A DNA stretch of 64,000 nucleotides from the NCBI GenBank assembly GCA_037046615.1, contig JBAOHD010000034.1, forward strand, positions 134,753 through 198,752. Direction: 5' to 3'. The stretch's first letter is position 1. Each line of letters begins with the position of its first letter. Made by a program: the position numbers and the translations under genes. The notes beneath the pieces were generated by a model. That model was given only the letters and a program-made list of their open reading frames with translations, searched no databases and was not told the DNA's origin. Below are positions 15,255 through 27,059 of this stretch, piece by piece. Origin of the DNA: Phosphoribacter sp037046615. Its GTDB lineage: Bacteria > Actinomycetota > Actinomycetes > Actinomycetales > Dermatophilaceae.

Positions 15255-18200
15255 AACAGTCCCCGCTGGTCGGCCCCAAAGCCACGACGCTGGCGGGCTC
15301 GCTCCAGGAGCAAATACAACACCGGCACGATGACCAAGGTCAGCACCGTGGAGCTCAACAGGCCGCCGATCACGACGAGAGCCAACGGTTGACTGATAAA
15401 GGCTCCACCCCCCGTGATCGACAAGGCCATCGGCACAAGCGCGAGGATCGTCGCCAGAGCCGTCATGACGATCGGCCGCAACCGGTGCCGGGCCCCTTCG
15501 ACGATCGCCTCCTCGATGCCTAGGCCTCGCCCCCGATATTGGTTGACCAGGTCGATGAGGACGATCGCATTCGTCACGACGATCCCGACGAGCATGAGCA
15601 AGCCGATCATGGATGCGACGCCGAGCGGCTTGCCTGTCACGAGCAGCAGGCCGATCGCCCCAGTAGCCGCAAAGGGGATGCTCACCATGAGCACGAGCGG
15701 CTGAAGCAGGCTGCCAAAGGTCGCCACGAGGATCGCGTAGGTGATCGCCACCGCGACCAGGAGCGCGAGGCCTAGTTGGCCGAACGCTTGCGCTTGGTCG
15801 GCGCTCACCCCACCGACCTTGGCAGTCGCCCCTGCCGGGAGCATGGTCTCCGACACGACCTTGGTGAGCGCGGCAGTTACCGCACCGAGGTCGTCGCTCG
15901 TCGGGGTCGCGCTGATCGTGGCAGTGCGCGCTCCGTCGGTGCGACTCAGGCTGGCTGGCGACTGCACCTCTTTGACGGTCGCGACCTGGGCCAACGTGAC
16001 GGGCACGCCGCCGGCACCTGCACCGACAGGCAGCGCCGACAGTGCGGCCACATCAGCCGGCGCGACTCCCTGCCGCAGCGTCACGGTGTGCGCAACACCG
16101 TTGAGGGCCACCTCACCGAGCCTGGTGCCCCGCAATGCCGACGCCACCAGACCTCCGACGGCTCCCTCGCTCAGGCCTGATGAGAGCGCCTTGACTCGAT
16201 CCACCTCGACGACGATCGTCGGAATGAGCGCCGACACGTCGTTGGTGACATCCCGGGCGCCGCCGACTTTCTTGACCTGCTCGGTCATGATCTGCGCCGC
16301 CTCCCGAAGGGTGGCGTCGTCGGGCGCCTTGACGACGACCTGCACGGTGCTCGCCCCCGTCGGTCCGCCGCCGGTCGAGACCGTGACCGTCCCCAGGTTG
16401 GGTCTGGCATCGGCATACGAGCGGATATAGGCGACGAGCGCATCGGTGTCTCGGGCCGAGGAGGCCGTCACGGTGAAGTTCGCGTTGTTAGCCCCGCCGC
16501 CCGTAAAAGCAGCCAGTGGCCCGGCGCTTCCGACAGTCACCTGGTAGCTCTTCACGCCCGACCGTCCGATGAGCCCCTGCTCGAGTTCCTTTGCAGCAGC
16601 GTCCATCTGGGCAAGAGAGGTGCCAGCGGGAAGCTTCTGGGCTGATCGTGAGGGTGCCGCTGCCAGAGTTGCCGATGAAGTCGGTCTTGAGCAAGCGCGC
16701 TCCCGGCCGCCGACAGCACAAGCAGCAGGAAGGACAGCAGGACGGTCACGACCGGCCGACGCAAGGCCCACCGCAGGGTGGGCAGATAACTCCCCTGGAG
16801 CCGGGTGACGGGTTCGTCCTGCTCCGGCAGGTGGACCGCGCCTTCGGGCGTCGCGCCGTCCTGCCGCGCCTCGCCCCCGTGGGTCCGCCGATCGGGGTAT
16901 GCCGCCCGCCCACCGAGGCCGAACCTCCGACCACGATCGCCATGGCCTCGGCCGGCGCGCCCACCGGCACCTCGTCCACGCTGAGCTTCTGCGGCAGCGA
17001 GCGCAGCCGCCGCGGCCTTCAGTTCTGCTCGGGTGGTGGGCGCGGGCGTTGTAGGCGTCCGCCCCGACCGCGTCGTCGTCCGGCACGGGCATCGATACGA
17101 CGCCGCGGTCGAGGGCGGCCAGCGGGCGGCGCGCAGTGAGCGCCCGGCGCGCATCGAGCGCCCGGCGCGCATCGAGGGCATGCCGGCCCGGCGTCGTGTG
17201 ACGACCTGCCCGACGCGAAAGGTCGGCGGACGGCATACCAGCCCGATCAGTGCGACCAGAACCGGTCTGCCCGGCGGGCACCTCGTCCGCCTCCAGCTTC
17301 GGCCACCTCATGGTCGCGGAGGAACCAATAGCCCAGCACGGGCACGATGGTCAGCGCGACGAACAGGGACGCGATCATCGCCATCGTGACCGTGAGCGCG
17401 AACGGCCGGAACAGCTCCCCCACCTGGCCACCGACGAGCGCAAGAGGGACAAAGACGGCCACGGTCGCGAGGGTCGAAGACGTCACGGCGGTCGCGACCT
17501 CGCGGATCGCGGCAGGGATCGCCTCCCGTCTCGACTGACCCATCTGCAGATGCCGCTCGATGTTTTCGATGACGACGATGGAGTCGTCGACGACTCGCCC
17601 CACCGCGATCGTCAGCGCGCCCAGGGTGAGGATGTTGAGCGTGAACCCACCCGCCCGGAGGCCGAGTAGGGCGATGAGCAGCGACAGCGGGATCGACACC
17701 GCCGTCACGAGAGTGAGGCGCAGCGACATGAGGAACAGGAAGACGACGAGGACGGCGAAGGCGAGCCCGAGCATCCCCTCGTTGGCGAGGTCCTTGACCG
17801 ACTCCTCGATGAAGGGCGCCTGGTCGTAGACCACCTGGGTCTTGCCGGTTGTCACCATGCGTTCGAGGTCGGGGCGCAGCTTGCCCAACTCGTGCGAGAT
17901 CGCGACGGTGTTGCCGTCCGGTGTCTTCGTGATCGCCAGGGTGAGGCTCGGCGCGCCGTCGGTGCGGGAGACCGAGGTCACGGTCGCATCAGCCAGCGCC
18001 ACCGTCGCGACGTCCCCGAGAGTGACCGGCTTGGCAGCGGCTGCAGCGGCGGCGGCCGCGGCCGCAGCCGCGGCGGCCGTCCCCGTCGGCGGCACCGGTA
18101 GGGCCGCCGCGGACGACACCGCGGGGGCCAGCGGCAAGGCGCTGAGCTGCTCAAGGCTCACGATGGGGCTGCCGACCTGGACGCTCAGCTGGGTCTGACC

Positions 18201-18857
18201 CTTGGCCACCGTGCCGGCGGGGACGGTCACCCCGTTGGTTTGCAAGAGGGTCGTCAGCGCGGCCGGCGAGACCTTGGCCGCCGCGAGCTTGGCTTGGTCG
18301 ACCGTGATGAGGACGACCCGGTCGGCGACGCCACTGACCTGCACGCTCCGCACGCCCGGGATGCCCTCGATCGCCGGCACGACCTGGGCCCGCACCTTGG
18401 CCAAGAGGTCCTGCTGATCGGACCCACCGGCCATCGACATTTGGATGATCGGGAAGTCGGCGATGCTGCCGGTGATGACCTGCGTCGTGGCGCCCTCGGG
18501 GAGTGCCCGAAGGTTGAGGATCGCCCGCTGCGCATCGTTTTGAGCCTTGGACAGGTCTTCCCCATAGGCGAGGGTAACCATGACCGTCGAGAGGCTGTCG
18601 CTCGAGGTCGACGTCACCTTGTCGACGCCCCGCAGCCCGAGTACGGCGCCTTCCATCGGCCGGGTGACTCGCTCCTCGACCACCCCCGCGGCAGCCCCGG
18701 GCACCGACGTCACGACGCCCATGACGGGGAAGGAGATCGACGGGATGAGCTCGCGCTTGAGGGTCGACACGGCATACAGCCCGCCGACCATGAGGAAGAC
18801 GGTCAGCAGCGCAGTCAGCGCGCGATTGCGGAGGCTGAAGACCGACAAGGCGTGCAC
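15251..18857 (-). CDS. RND-family (AcrB/HAE1-like) efflux transporter, multiply frameshifted
   Basis: The N-terminal half (18857-17247) is intact: ALSVFSLRNRALTALLTVF, porter-domain PGVRSVQVSGVADRVVL, TM4 with GRVVDDSIVVIENIERHLQ. The C-terminal half runs in one frame from about 16600 to 15251: QKLPAGTSLAQMD, LVGIVVTNAIVLIDLVNQYRGRG, and ends in a basic tail. Between 16600 and 17290 the linker and TM7 (LPTLRWALRRPVVTVLLSF) are spread over all three frames. Removing one base near 17285, 16695 and 16640 restores the frame, with others less certain. A run of 17 alanines (18032-18080) sits in the porter domain. No periplasmic adaptor gene lies beside it, as usual in Gram-positives. Confidence 0.85.
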
Positions 18858-19026
18858 GGGTACTCCGGAAAGGGTGTGGACGAGCAGGGCGTGGGGTCAG
18901 GCTAGCCCCGCTCGCTGTCAGGGCTTGTATGCCGGGTCAATCGTGATCAGCCCGGCTCACCTGCAGGACGGGTCGCCTCGGATCCACCAGCTCTGCGCGG
19001 CGCGGGACCAGCCCGGCGATCGCGCT

Positions 19027-20203
19027 TCATCGCGCGGTGGCATCCCAGGCTTGCGCCATGACGTGGGCGATCGGGGGAGACGCCTGCCCCAACGGGGTGA
19101 CGGCGCCCGACGACCTGCTGACGAGCACCCCTGTGGCCGAGCCGCCTGCGGTCGACGTGAACCGGATCTGGTCGTCTCCGATGGTGAGCCGGACCAGGAG
19201 GTCACCGGTCCATCCGACGCCGCGGACGGCGTCGGCGACCTCGCTCACCGGCGTGCGCCACTTCTCAGGGATCGGTCGAGGATCCGCCGGGTTTGGCTTG
19301 CCCCTGCTCCACCGGCCACGTGACCTCGAGGAGGAAAGGTGAATCGGTCCGGACGGCGATCTTCGCACCTGGCCTGCTCGCGGCATACGCAAGGGGGTGC
19401 AACCGCCGGATCTCCGGGATGGCGCCGTGCATCCGCAGCGGCCCGTCAGCGCCGACTGCCCGAAGTTCGGCGAGGGTGATCGCGTCGGGGAGGGCGTCAA
19501 GGACGCTGCGCAATGTCGGCCGATCCGTGGTCTCCACGATGAGCGTGTCCCGCGTCATGAAGGCCCCGACGACTCCTGGTCTGCCCTTGAGGTCGGCGAG
19601 CAAGCCGGTCGTCACGCCAGGGGCAGGGGTATAGGTCAGGGTGTCGAGCCTGTCCGACGGCGCGTCCAGGGAGAGGGACAAGGGGCGCTTGTCCGCGGTG
19701 AGCCGACCGACCGTCCGCCACGACGATTCGGCCCGCGACCAGTCGGGGACATTCCACGACACCATGGCCGGCCTGACGTCGATCCTCGTGACAGCTTGAT
19801 CGGCGAGGAGCGCCTGCAGCACCGGCGCATCGGTGATCGGCTTGCCGGGCTCCTGGGCCTGCGCGTCGAAGGTCAGCGAGGCGGGGACGCCCCGGACCCC
19901 CGTGGCGGTGCTCACGGTGACGCCCACGACGGTGTTGAGGCGGGTCGCCACGCTCGATGGCACCACGAGGCCGTCGAGCGAGGACCGAATCACCGACAGC
20001 GCCGACGCACACGCGAGGATTTCACCCGCCGGTGCAGTCGCCTCGACCGTGGCGTTGACCGCTCCGTCGGCCGCACTCCACGCCGGGGCACTGACCTTCA
20101 CATCAGGTGCCGAACATCCGGCGGCAGGAAGGCTCGCTGCTGCCGCTCGGGCCGACGGCAGGATCGCGAGCACCGCGGCGCGCTGGCCCGGCTCACTCGG
20201 CAC
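19027..20203 (-). CDS. lipoprotein of unknown function (frameshifted near 19270)
   Basis: Starts GTG 20203, overlapping the upstream lipoprotein's end by 11 bp. An N-terminal hydrophobic stretch ends in SLPAAGCSAPDVK, a lipobox. The body has no family I recognise; it looks like two or three alpha/beta repeats (TRIDVRPAMVSWNVPDW, ADLKGRPGVVGAFMTRDTLIV). The first frame stops at 19265, and the next frame continues with IPEKWRTPVSEVADAV and TIGDDQIRFTSTAGG to 19027, so one base change near 19270 would make a single protein of about 390 residues. The alternative is a short separate gene. Confidence 0.6.
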
Positions 20204-20552
20204 ATGACACCGACCAGCCCCGGCCGTGGAGGATCGCTGCGAGGGAGCCGAGATTGTGCTCCCGCTGGGCCGCGTCCATCGCCTGTCCGAGCGACTCCAC
20301 CTCAGTGTTCGACACGGTGTCGGCGACCTCAGCGTCGACCCGCCACTGGTCGACCGTGAGGCCGCCGCTGCCGGGCGCCCCGCCCGCGCTGATGTCGTTG
20401 ACCTTGACGAAGATCTTCTGCCCAGCCGCCCATTCGGTCACGGCCGTGCGTTGGCCAGGGTCGGCACAGCCACCCAACGCACCAAGGATGGCCAGGGCGG
20501 CTGCACCAAGGATGGGTATGCCGTGTCGCCAACGACGGGGTCGCGTGCTCAT
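20193..20552 (-). CDS. small lipoprotein, unknown function
   Basis: 119 residues. The signal peptide IPILGAAALAILGALGGCADPG ends in a good lipobox (LGGC). The mature part contains KIFVKVNDISAGG and VESLGQAMDAAQREHNLG. No family recognised. It is followed by a second, larger lipoprotein in the same operon with overlapping start, so the two may act together at the cell surface. Confidence 0.65.
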   Translation of the reverse strand: MSTRPRRWRHGIPILGAAALAILGALGGCADPGQRTAVTEWAAGQKIFVKVNDISAGGAPGSGGLTVDQWRVDAEVADTVSNTEVESLGQAMDAAQREHNLGSLAAILHGRGWSVSCAE

Positions 20553-20573
20553 GACCCCATCGTGGCACCCCTG

Positions 20574-22186
20574 TTAGCGGGACCGACCGCCTCGTCCACT
20601 GCCGGCGCGGGAGTTGGCCGAGAAGGCGGCTGCGCCACCACGGCGAGCAGGGGCTGCCCCACCCCGTGCGGGCGCCGCCCCGGTGCGGGCCGACGCTGAC
20701 CCAGTCCGAGCCGGTGCCGAGCCGGTGCGGGCCGGCGTCGAGCCGGTGCGGGCCGGTGCTGACCCGGTGCGGCCCGGTGCCGAGCCGGTGCGGCCCGGTG
20801 CTGACCCGGTGCGCGCGGGAGCGGACGCGGATCGTGCCGGGGCCGAGCCCTGGCGGCCAGAACCCCCACGGGGAGCATTGCCAGCCGATGCAGCGCGCCC
20901 TGCTCCGCCGCGCCCAGAACCGACCCGCCCAGAACCGCGCCCAGAACCGCCTCGTCCCGACCCACGGCCGGCACCCGCGGACGAGACGTCGACTGCGGGC
21001 GTGAACCCACCGGCATACGAGCGCTCGCCGGGAGCGAGTTCGTGCAGGAGCGGGTGCCCGAGACCGACCTTGGTCGTCGTCGGGTTGACCCCCGCCTTGC
21101 GGGTGAGGTCGCGGACGTCGCGCACCTGGTCGTCGGTCATGAGCGTGACAACCGTGCCGGCGTTGCCAGCGCGTGCGGTGCGGCCGGAGCGGTGCAGGTA
21201 GGCCTTGTGTTCGGTCGGCGGGTCGGCGTGGATGACGAGGCTCGATGTCGTCGACGTGGATGCCGCGCGCGGCGATGTCGGTCGCGACGAGGGTGCCGGC
21301 CGCGCCACTGTGGAAGGCCTCCATCGTGCGGACGCGGGCGTTCTGCGAGAGGTTGCCATGGAGCTCGACGGCAGGGACGCCCTTGGCGTTGAGCTGCTTG
21401 GCGAGGTTCTTGGCCCGGTGCTTGGTGCGCGTGAAGATGACCGTCCGTCCGGGCGCGGCTGCGAGGTCGACGAGCACCGGCAAGTGGCTCTGCGGCCGAC
21501 ACGTGGAGCACGTGGTGGGCCATCTCGGCAACCGGCGACTGGGCCGAGTCGGCTTCGTGGGTGACCGGTGACGAGAGGTAGCGCTTGACGAGGACACCGA
21601 CGGCGTTGTCCAGCGTCGCCGAGAAGAGCATCCGCTGGCCCTCGCGAGGAGTGAGGTCGAGCAGGCGCCGGACCACAGGCAGGAAGCCGAGGTCGGCCAT
21701 GTGGTCGGCCTCGTCGAGGATCGTCACCTCGACCGCGTCAAGGCTGGCCAGCCCCTGGCCGATGAGGTCTTCGAGGCGGCCGGGGCACGCGATGACGATG
21801 TCGACACCTTGGCGCAGAGCCGAGACCTGCGGGCCTTGCCCGACGCCGCCGAAGATGGTGCGGGAGGTGAGACCAGCGGTCGCGGCGAGCGGGGCGAGCG
21901 CCTCGTCGATCTGGGTCACGAGCTCGCGGGTCGGGGCCAGGATGAGGGCACGCGGCCGTTTGGGCTGGCGGCGCTTCGGGGCCGCCGAGAGCCGGGCGAC
22001 GAGCGGCAGGAGGAAGGCGTAGGTCTTGCCTGATCCGGTGCGGCCACGCCCCAGCACGTCACGCCCGGCCATGGAGTCGGGCAAGGTGGCGGCTTGGATC
22101 GGGGTGGGGGTGGTGATGCCGCGCTGCTTGAGCGCAGCCGACAGTGCAGCAGGCACGCCAAGCGCGCCAAAGGTGATGTGAGACAA
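20574..22186 (-). CDS. DEAD-box RNA helicase with low-complexity tail (two frameshifts)
   Basis: An ATP-dependent RNA helicase. Motifs in order: Q-motif PTPIQAATLP, Walker A TGSGKT, PTRELV, DEADHM, SAT, then after frame changes ARGI and HRSGRTARAGN. Removing one base near 21497 (in the VLHV region) and one near 21240 (after HVDDI) joins the frames. The best start is TTG 22186, 8 bases after GGAG. The C-terminal ~120 residues are Gly/Arg/Ala/Pro-rich with about eight copies of a (S/A)AP(A/G)RTG-type unit, resembling RNA-binding tails of RhlE/cold-shock helicases. Confidence 0.88.
20640..20860. repeat. repeats of 15-18 bp coding for the helicase tail
   Basis: Units such as GGTGCGGGCCG and GGTGCCGAGCC(G) recur about ten times and code for the SAPARTG-type repeats. 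Copy number of such arrays is prone to change by slippage. Confidence 0.7.
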
Positions 22187-22436
22187 GCGAAAAACTCCAA
22201 TGGAAAAGTGCGGTCGTTCCGCCCGGCGCGACAGAGGTGTCGCGGCGCTGATCAGGGCACCGACGCAACAAGAAAGACTTGCGAGTCTGGGGAGGCCCGA
22301 GGCGAAACTGAGCGGGCCGTGCTGCACAGTCTACGGGACATCCCAGGGACGGGTGATCACGCCAGCCTTGCGGCACCGCCAGGCGAACCCCCGATCACGA
22401 CCCGTTGGGTGACAGCGGACGGCATACAGTCTGTGC

Positions 22437-23262
22437 ATGGATCAGAGCCTTGAGATCACCGTGACCGGCACCGGCAAGGTCTCGCTGCCCCCCGAGCGCG
22501 CCACCGTGCACCTCTCGGTGGGCTTCGAGACGCCCAACCAGCAGGAGGCGCTTGACCGCACCACTGCGACCCTGCACGAGGTCGTGCGGCACATCGACTA
22601 CCTCAAGGGCATGACGCCCTCACCGACGACGTGGTCGTCGGTCGGAGCCATCGGCACGCGGTCGTGGCGCCCCTTCCAGACCAAGGGCGTCACTCCCCCA
22701 CCGATGTATGCCGCGAAGGCCGACGTCCAGGTGAAGTTCCGCGACCAGGGCGCGCTGGCCTACTTCGTCGACACCTGGGCCGGTCAGCCCGGCGTCACGG
22801 TCCGTTACGTCGAGTGGGCGTTGACCGAGCAGGTGCGCCTCGACAGCGAGGCCGACGCTCTCGGGCGGGCCGTTGCGAAGGCGACCGAACGCGCCCGAGT
22901 CATCGCGAAAGCGGGCGGCTTCAGCGATGTCCGCCTGGTCGAGGTCGCCGATCCCGGACTGCTCAGCGGGATGCGGACGGCGCAGGGCGGCTCGAGCGGC
23001 GTGTATGCCATGAGCGCCCGCAGCCGGCGCCCCCGCAGGCTCCAGCGAGCAGGGGCCGGTCGAGATCACGCCTGAGGACATCGACATTCAGTCGACGGTG
23101 CACGGGCGCTTCGTCGCGTTCGGTGAGCGCAGCGTCGGCCACTCGGAGGCCGACGGGGCAGCGGGCGCGGCAAGCGCAGCCAGCGCAGCCAGCGCGACCA
23201 GCGCGACCGCAGGGGCGGAGGCGGTGGGCGAGGGCGGCGCGTCGGGCGAAGGCAGCGCGTGA
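22437..23262 (+). CDS. SIMPL-domain (DUF541) protein, frameshifted near 23020
   Basis: The start (ITVTGTGKVSLPPERATVHLSV) is the classic DUF541/SIMPL opening, where one substrate-like repeat is folded with a second. The first frame stops at 23075 after SARSRRPRR. Deleting one C in AGCCGGCG near 23022 gives SARSGAPAG, then GPVEITPEDIDIQSTVHGRF and an Ala/Ser-rich tail ending at TGA 23260-23262. The restored protein has 274 residues. Its stop overlaps the GTG of the next gene (GTGA). SIMPL proteins are poorly understood and often periplasmic, but no signal peptide is seen here. Confidence 0.75.
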
Positions 23263-24183
23263 GCCTGACTCTCGCAGCGGCAGTCGCCGAGGCTCCGGTC
23301 ATCCTCGACGGTGGCCTCTCGACCCAACTTGAGGCGCGCGGGCACGACCTGTCTGACTCACTCTGGTCAGCCAGGCTCCTGCTCGATGACCCCGACGAGG
23401 TGCGAGCTGCTCACGCCGACTTCTTCGCCGCCGGAGCGCAGGTCGCGACAACCGCCTCCTACCAGGTCAGCGAGTCGGGCTTCCTCGCGGCCGGCCGCTC
23501 CGCGCACGAGGCTCGGGTTGCCTTGCGCCGCAGCGTGATTGTTGCGCGCGAGGCGGCCGACGCCGCGACGGCGGCGGACGGCATCCCCCGCTGGGTGGCT
23601 GGATCGGTCGGACCTTACGGCGCGACTCTGGCCGACGGATCCGAATACCGCGGCGACGACGGCCTCACGGTCGACGAACTCCGCGCCTGGCACCGGCCGC
23701 GACTTGAGGCGCTCGCCGCGGCCGGCCCCGACGCGCTCGCGGTCGAGACCATCCCCTCCGCCCGCGAGGCCGAGGCGGCTCTGCCGCGAGCTCGCGGCGA
23801 TCGGGCTTCCGTTCTGGCTTTCCGTGACGCCTGCCGCCGGTCAGACCCGCGACGGCGGGTCGCTCGCCGATGCCTTCGCGGCGGCTGCAGCGACGCCTGG
23901 CGTGCTGGCTCTGGGCGCAAACTGTTGCGACCCACACGAATTCGAGGCTGCGGCGCGGGCCGTTGACTCTTCGCGAGCCGGCGGCAGCGGCATACCGGTG
24001 GTCTTCTATCCCAACAGCGGCGAGGTGTGGGACGCTGCCGCCCGGATGTGGCGAGGCGCCCCGACCGTCAGTGGGCTCGCCTCGGACTGGGTCGCCGCGG
24101 GTGCGCGCCTCGTCGGCGGCTGCTGTCGGGTCACACCGGCCCAGATCCACGCGATGGCTGCAGCGGTCGCTGCCGCACCGTGA
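23259..24183 (+). CDS. mmuM: homocysteine S-methyltransferase, frameshifted near 23785
   Basis: A zinc-dependent methyltransferase that makes methionine from homocysteine and S-methylmethionine. The N-terminus has VILDGGLSTQLEARGHDL; later ASYQVSESGF and GSVGPYGATLADGSEY. After one inserted C near 23785 (LRELAAIGLPFW restored), the frame continues with LALGANCCDP and the C-terminal zinc pair in LVGGCCRVTPAQI. The zinc cysteines (one in NCC, two in GGCC) are all present. The GTG start overlaps the upstream stop. Confidence 0.88.
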
Positions 24184-24199
24184 CGCAGTCGCCGCGCGC

Positions 24200-24223
24200 G
24201 CCGGGCGGGAGGTGCCGCCCGGC
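24200..24223. terminator. bidirectional terminator hairpin
   Basis: GCCGGGCGG and CCGCCCGGC form a perfect 9-bp stem with a 6-base loop, between the convergent mmuM and glgP genes. There is no U tract, as usual for high-GC actinobacteria. Confidence 0.6.
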
Positions 24224-24255
24224 GGCGCGGTGACGTTGCGCGGCTGGTGTCGTGG

Positions 24256-26825
24256 CTACTTGTGGTCGAGCATCCAGACGCGGTCGATGTAGTCGCGCAT
24301 CGAGCGGTCTGAGGAGAAGAATCCGCAGCGGGCGACGTTGAGGATCGCCGACCTGGTCCAGCGCGTCCACGTCGAGGTATGCCGCGTCGACCTCGGCTTG
24401 GGTGTCGATGTAGGACTGGTAGTCGGCCAGGACGAGGAACCGGTCGTTGCTCAGCAGGTCGCCGATGATCGGGCTTGCGGCCTGACGGTCGCCGCCGGTG
24501 AAGGCACCGCTGGCGATGAGGTCGAGCGCGCGGCGCAGGCTCGGGTTGGACTCGTAGTAGCTCGCCGGGTGGTAGCCCTGCGCCTGGAGCGCGGCGACCT
24601 CCGGCTCGCTCATGCCAAAGAGGAAGAAGTTGTCGTCGCCGACGAGTTCGCGGATCTCGACGTTGGCGCCATCGTCGGTGCCGATCGTCAGGGCACCGTT
24701 GAGCGCAAACTTCATGTTGCCCGTGCCGGAGGCTTCCTTGCCGGCGAGCGAGATCTGCTCCGAGAGGTCGGCCGCGGGGATGATCTTCTCGGCGCTGGTG
24801 ACGTTGTAGTTGGCCGGGAAGGCAACGACGAGCCGCTTCTCGACGCGCGGGTCGGCGTTGACCACCTGACCGACCGCGGTTGATGAGGTGGATGATCTCC
24901 TTGGCCATGTAGTAGCCCGGAGCCGCCTTCGCGCCGAACATCACGATGCGCGGGGTGACGTCCTTGGGGTCGACTGCGCCGGAGATGATGCTCTCGTAGG
25001 TCGACACGATGTGCAGGAGCTTGAGCATCTGCCGCTTGTATTCGTGCAGCCGCTTGACCATGACGTCGACCATGTGCCCCTTGGGCAGGACGATGCCCTC
25101 GCGACGCTCGAGCAGCGAGTAGAGCCGGTCCTTGTTTTCGTCCTTGGCCGCCCGGAAGGCCGCGCGGAAGGCGGCGTCGTCGGCATACGGCTCGAGCTCC
25201 CGCAAGCGATCGAGGTCGGTCTCCCAGCCGTCGCCGATTGCCTCGGTGATGACTTCTGACAGAGCGGGATTGGACATCTTGATGAAGCGGCGGGGGGTGA
25301 TGCCGTTGGTCACGTTGGTGAACTTCTCGGGCCACAGCGCGGAGAAGTCGGGGAGCACCTTGTCGCGCAGCAGCTGCGAGTGCAGTGCCGCGACGCCGTT
25401 GACCTTCGTCGAGGCGACGGTCGCCAGGTGAGCCATGCGGACCGCGGGGAACGGGTAGTCGGAGATGATCGACATCCGCCGCACCCGCAACTCGTCGCCG
25501 GGGAAGGCCGCGCGGACCTCTTCGCAGAACTCGGCGTTGATCCGGTAGATGATCTCGAGGTGGCGCGGCAGGAGCCGGCCGACGAGCTCGGTCGGCCAGA
25601 CCTCGAGAGCCTCCGGCAGCAGGGTGTGGCAGGTGTAGGCGAAGCAGCGCTTGGTGATGTCCCAGGCGGCGTCCCACTCAAGGTCGTATTCGTCGACGAG
25701 CAGGCGCATCAACTCGGGGACCGCGATGACCGGGTGAGTGTCGTTGAGCTGGAAGATGATCCGCTCGGGCAGGGTCGTGATGTCGAGGTCGGCCTCGAGG
25801 GTGCCCTGGATGTAGTCACGCAGCGAGCAGGCGACGAAGAAGTACTGCTGCTGAAGGCGCAGCTCACGGCCCTGCGGCGTCGAGTCTTCGGGGTAGAGGA
25901 CCTTGGAGATGTTTTCGGCGAAGGTCTGCGCGCGGACGGCTTCGGCGTAGTCGCCGGAGTTGAAGATCGCGAGGTCGAAGGCTCGGGTGGCCTCGGCGCT
26001 CCACAGGCGCAGCGTGTTGACCACGCCGTTGCGATACCCGGGAACCATGTAGTTGTAGGGGACGCCGAGGACGTTCCAGCCCGGGACCCAGCGGCTGCGC
26101 GTGCGGCCGTCTTCGCCTTCGTAGCTCTCGGTGTGACCGCCGAAGTCGACCTTCACCGTGCGCTCGGGGTTGTGGAACTCCCACGGGGCGCCGAGGGCCA
26201 GCCACGTGTCGGGGACCTCGACCTGGCGCCCGTCGACAAACTGCTGGCGGAAGATGCCGTATTCGTAGCGGATGCCGTAACCGATGCAGCTGACGTCCAT
26301 CGTCGCGAGGGAGTCGATGAAACAGGCGGCCAGGCGGCCGAGCCCGCCGTTGCCCAGCCCGGGCTCGACTTCCTGGGCGCGCAGGACGGTGAGGTCCAGA
26401 CCGCAGGCGGCCATCGCCTGCTCGACGATGTCGGTCATGGCGGTCGCCATCAAGGCGTTGCCGAGCTGACGGCCCAGGAGGTATTCGGCCGAGAGGTAGC
26501 CGACCATCTTTGCCGGGGTCCGGCGGCGCCGCTTGGCGGTCTCGAGCCAGTCGGCCATGAGGTAATGCCGGACGGTGCGCGCGAGGGCGAGGTATTGGTG
26601 GTTGATCGTGGAGCGGCTCAGCGACACACCCTCGCCAAAGCTCAGCTCGTGGAGGAACTGTTTGATGAAGCCCTCGACGGTGCGTTCGGGTGCAGAGACC
26701 TCGCGCAAGGCCAGCGGGTGGGTGGGGGTGCGGAGGGTCCCCAGTTTGCGGAAGTCCGTGACGGGCACTTGGAACGGGCCGGTCATCGCGGCTTGCGCTA
26801 CCTGGCCAATGTGTTCGTCGCTCAT
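24256..26825 (-). CDS. glgP: glycogen/starch phosphorylase (two single-base insertions)
   Basis: GT35 PLP enzyme that releases glucose 1-phosphate from glycogen. From ATG 26825 the frame shows AKMVGYLSAEYLLGRQL, GLGNGGLGRLAACFIDSLAT, IIFQLNDTHPVIAVPELMR, NVTNGITPRRF and KRLHEYKRQMLKLL. After an extra C near 24880 (HLINAVGQVV restored) the next frame carries the PLP lysine in GTGNMKFALNGALTIG. A second extra base near 24342 restores the normal C-terminus, ending DRVWMLDHK with TAG at 24256-24258. About 856 residues restored, normal for the family. The two insertions in so conserved a gene are a strong hint of sequencing error. Confidence 0.93.
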
Positions 26826-26992
26826 CGGGTCCCTTGTGCTCGCTGACCCTGAGGACACGTTGGACCCGACCCTGTCGACGGGACCGCCCCCAGGGCGTGA
26901 AATTCCAGGCTAGTGCACCCGGCAAGATCGGGCACAGCCCCCTCGGCTAACGGTCGATGAAATCGTTTCCCCCCGGCGTGCCGCGGTCCGAG

Positions 26993-27048
26993 CCATGGTT
27001 GTTCCGGATCGTCGCGCTTCTTTCCGTGACCGGCCGGAACAACCATGG
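26993..27048. repeat. 15-bp perfect inverted repeat (hairpin)
   Basis: CCATGGTTGTTCCGG (26993-27007) pairs perfectly with CCGGAACAACCATGG (27034-27048), loop 26 bases. It lies between the glgP start and the end of the CdiI-like gene, both on the minus strand, so it may lie upstream of glgP or terminate nothing. Its loop shares GTCACGG and GAAGCG with the hairpin at 14274-14340. Confidence 0.8.
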
Positions 27049-27059
27049 CAACCTCCCCA

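Noticed and set aside
20193..20203. Frameshift joining the two lipoproteins into one
   Set aside because: Each has its own signal peptide and lipobox; an 11-bp start-stop overlap is the simpler reading.
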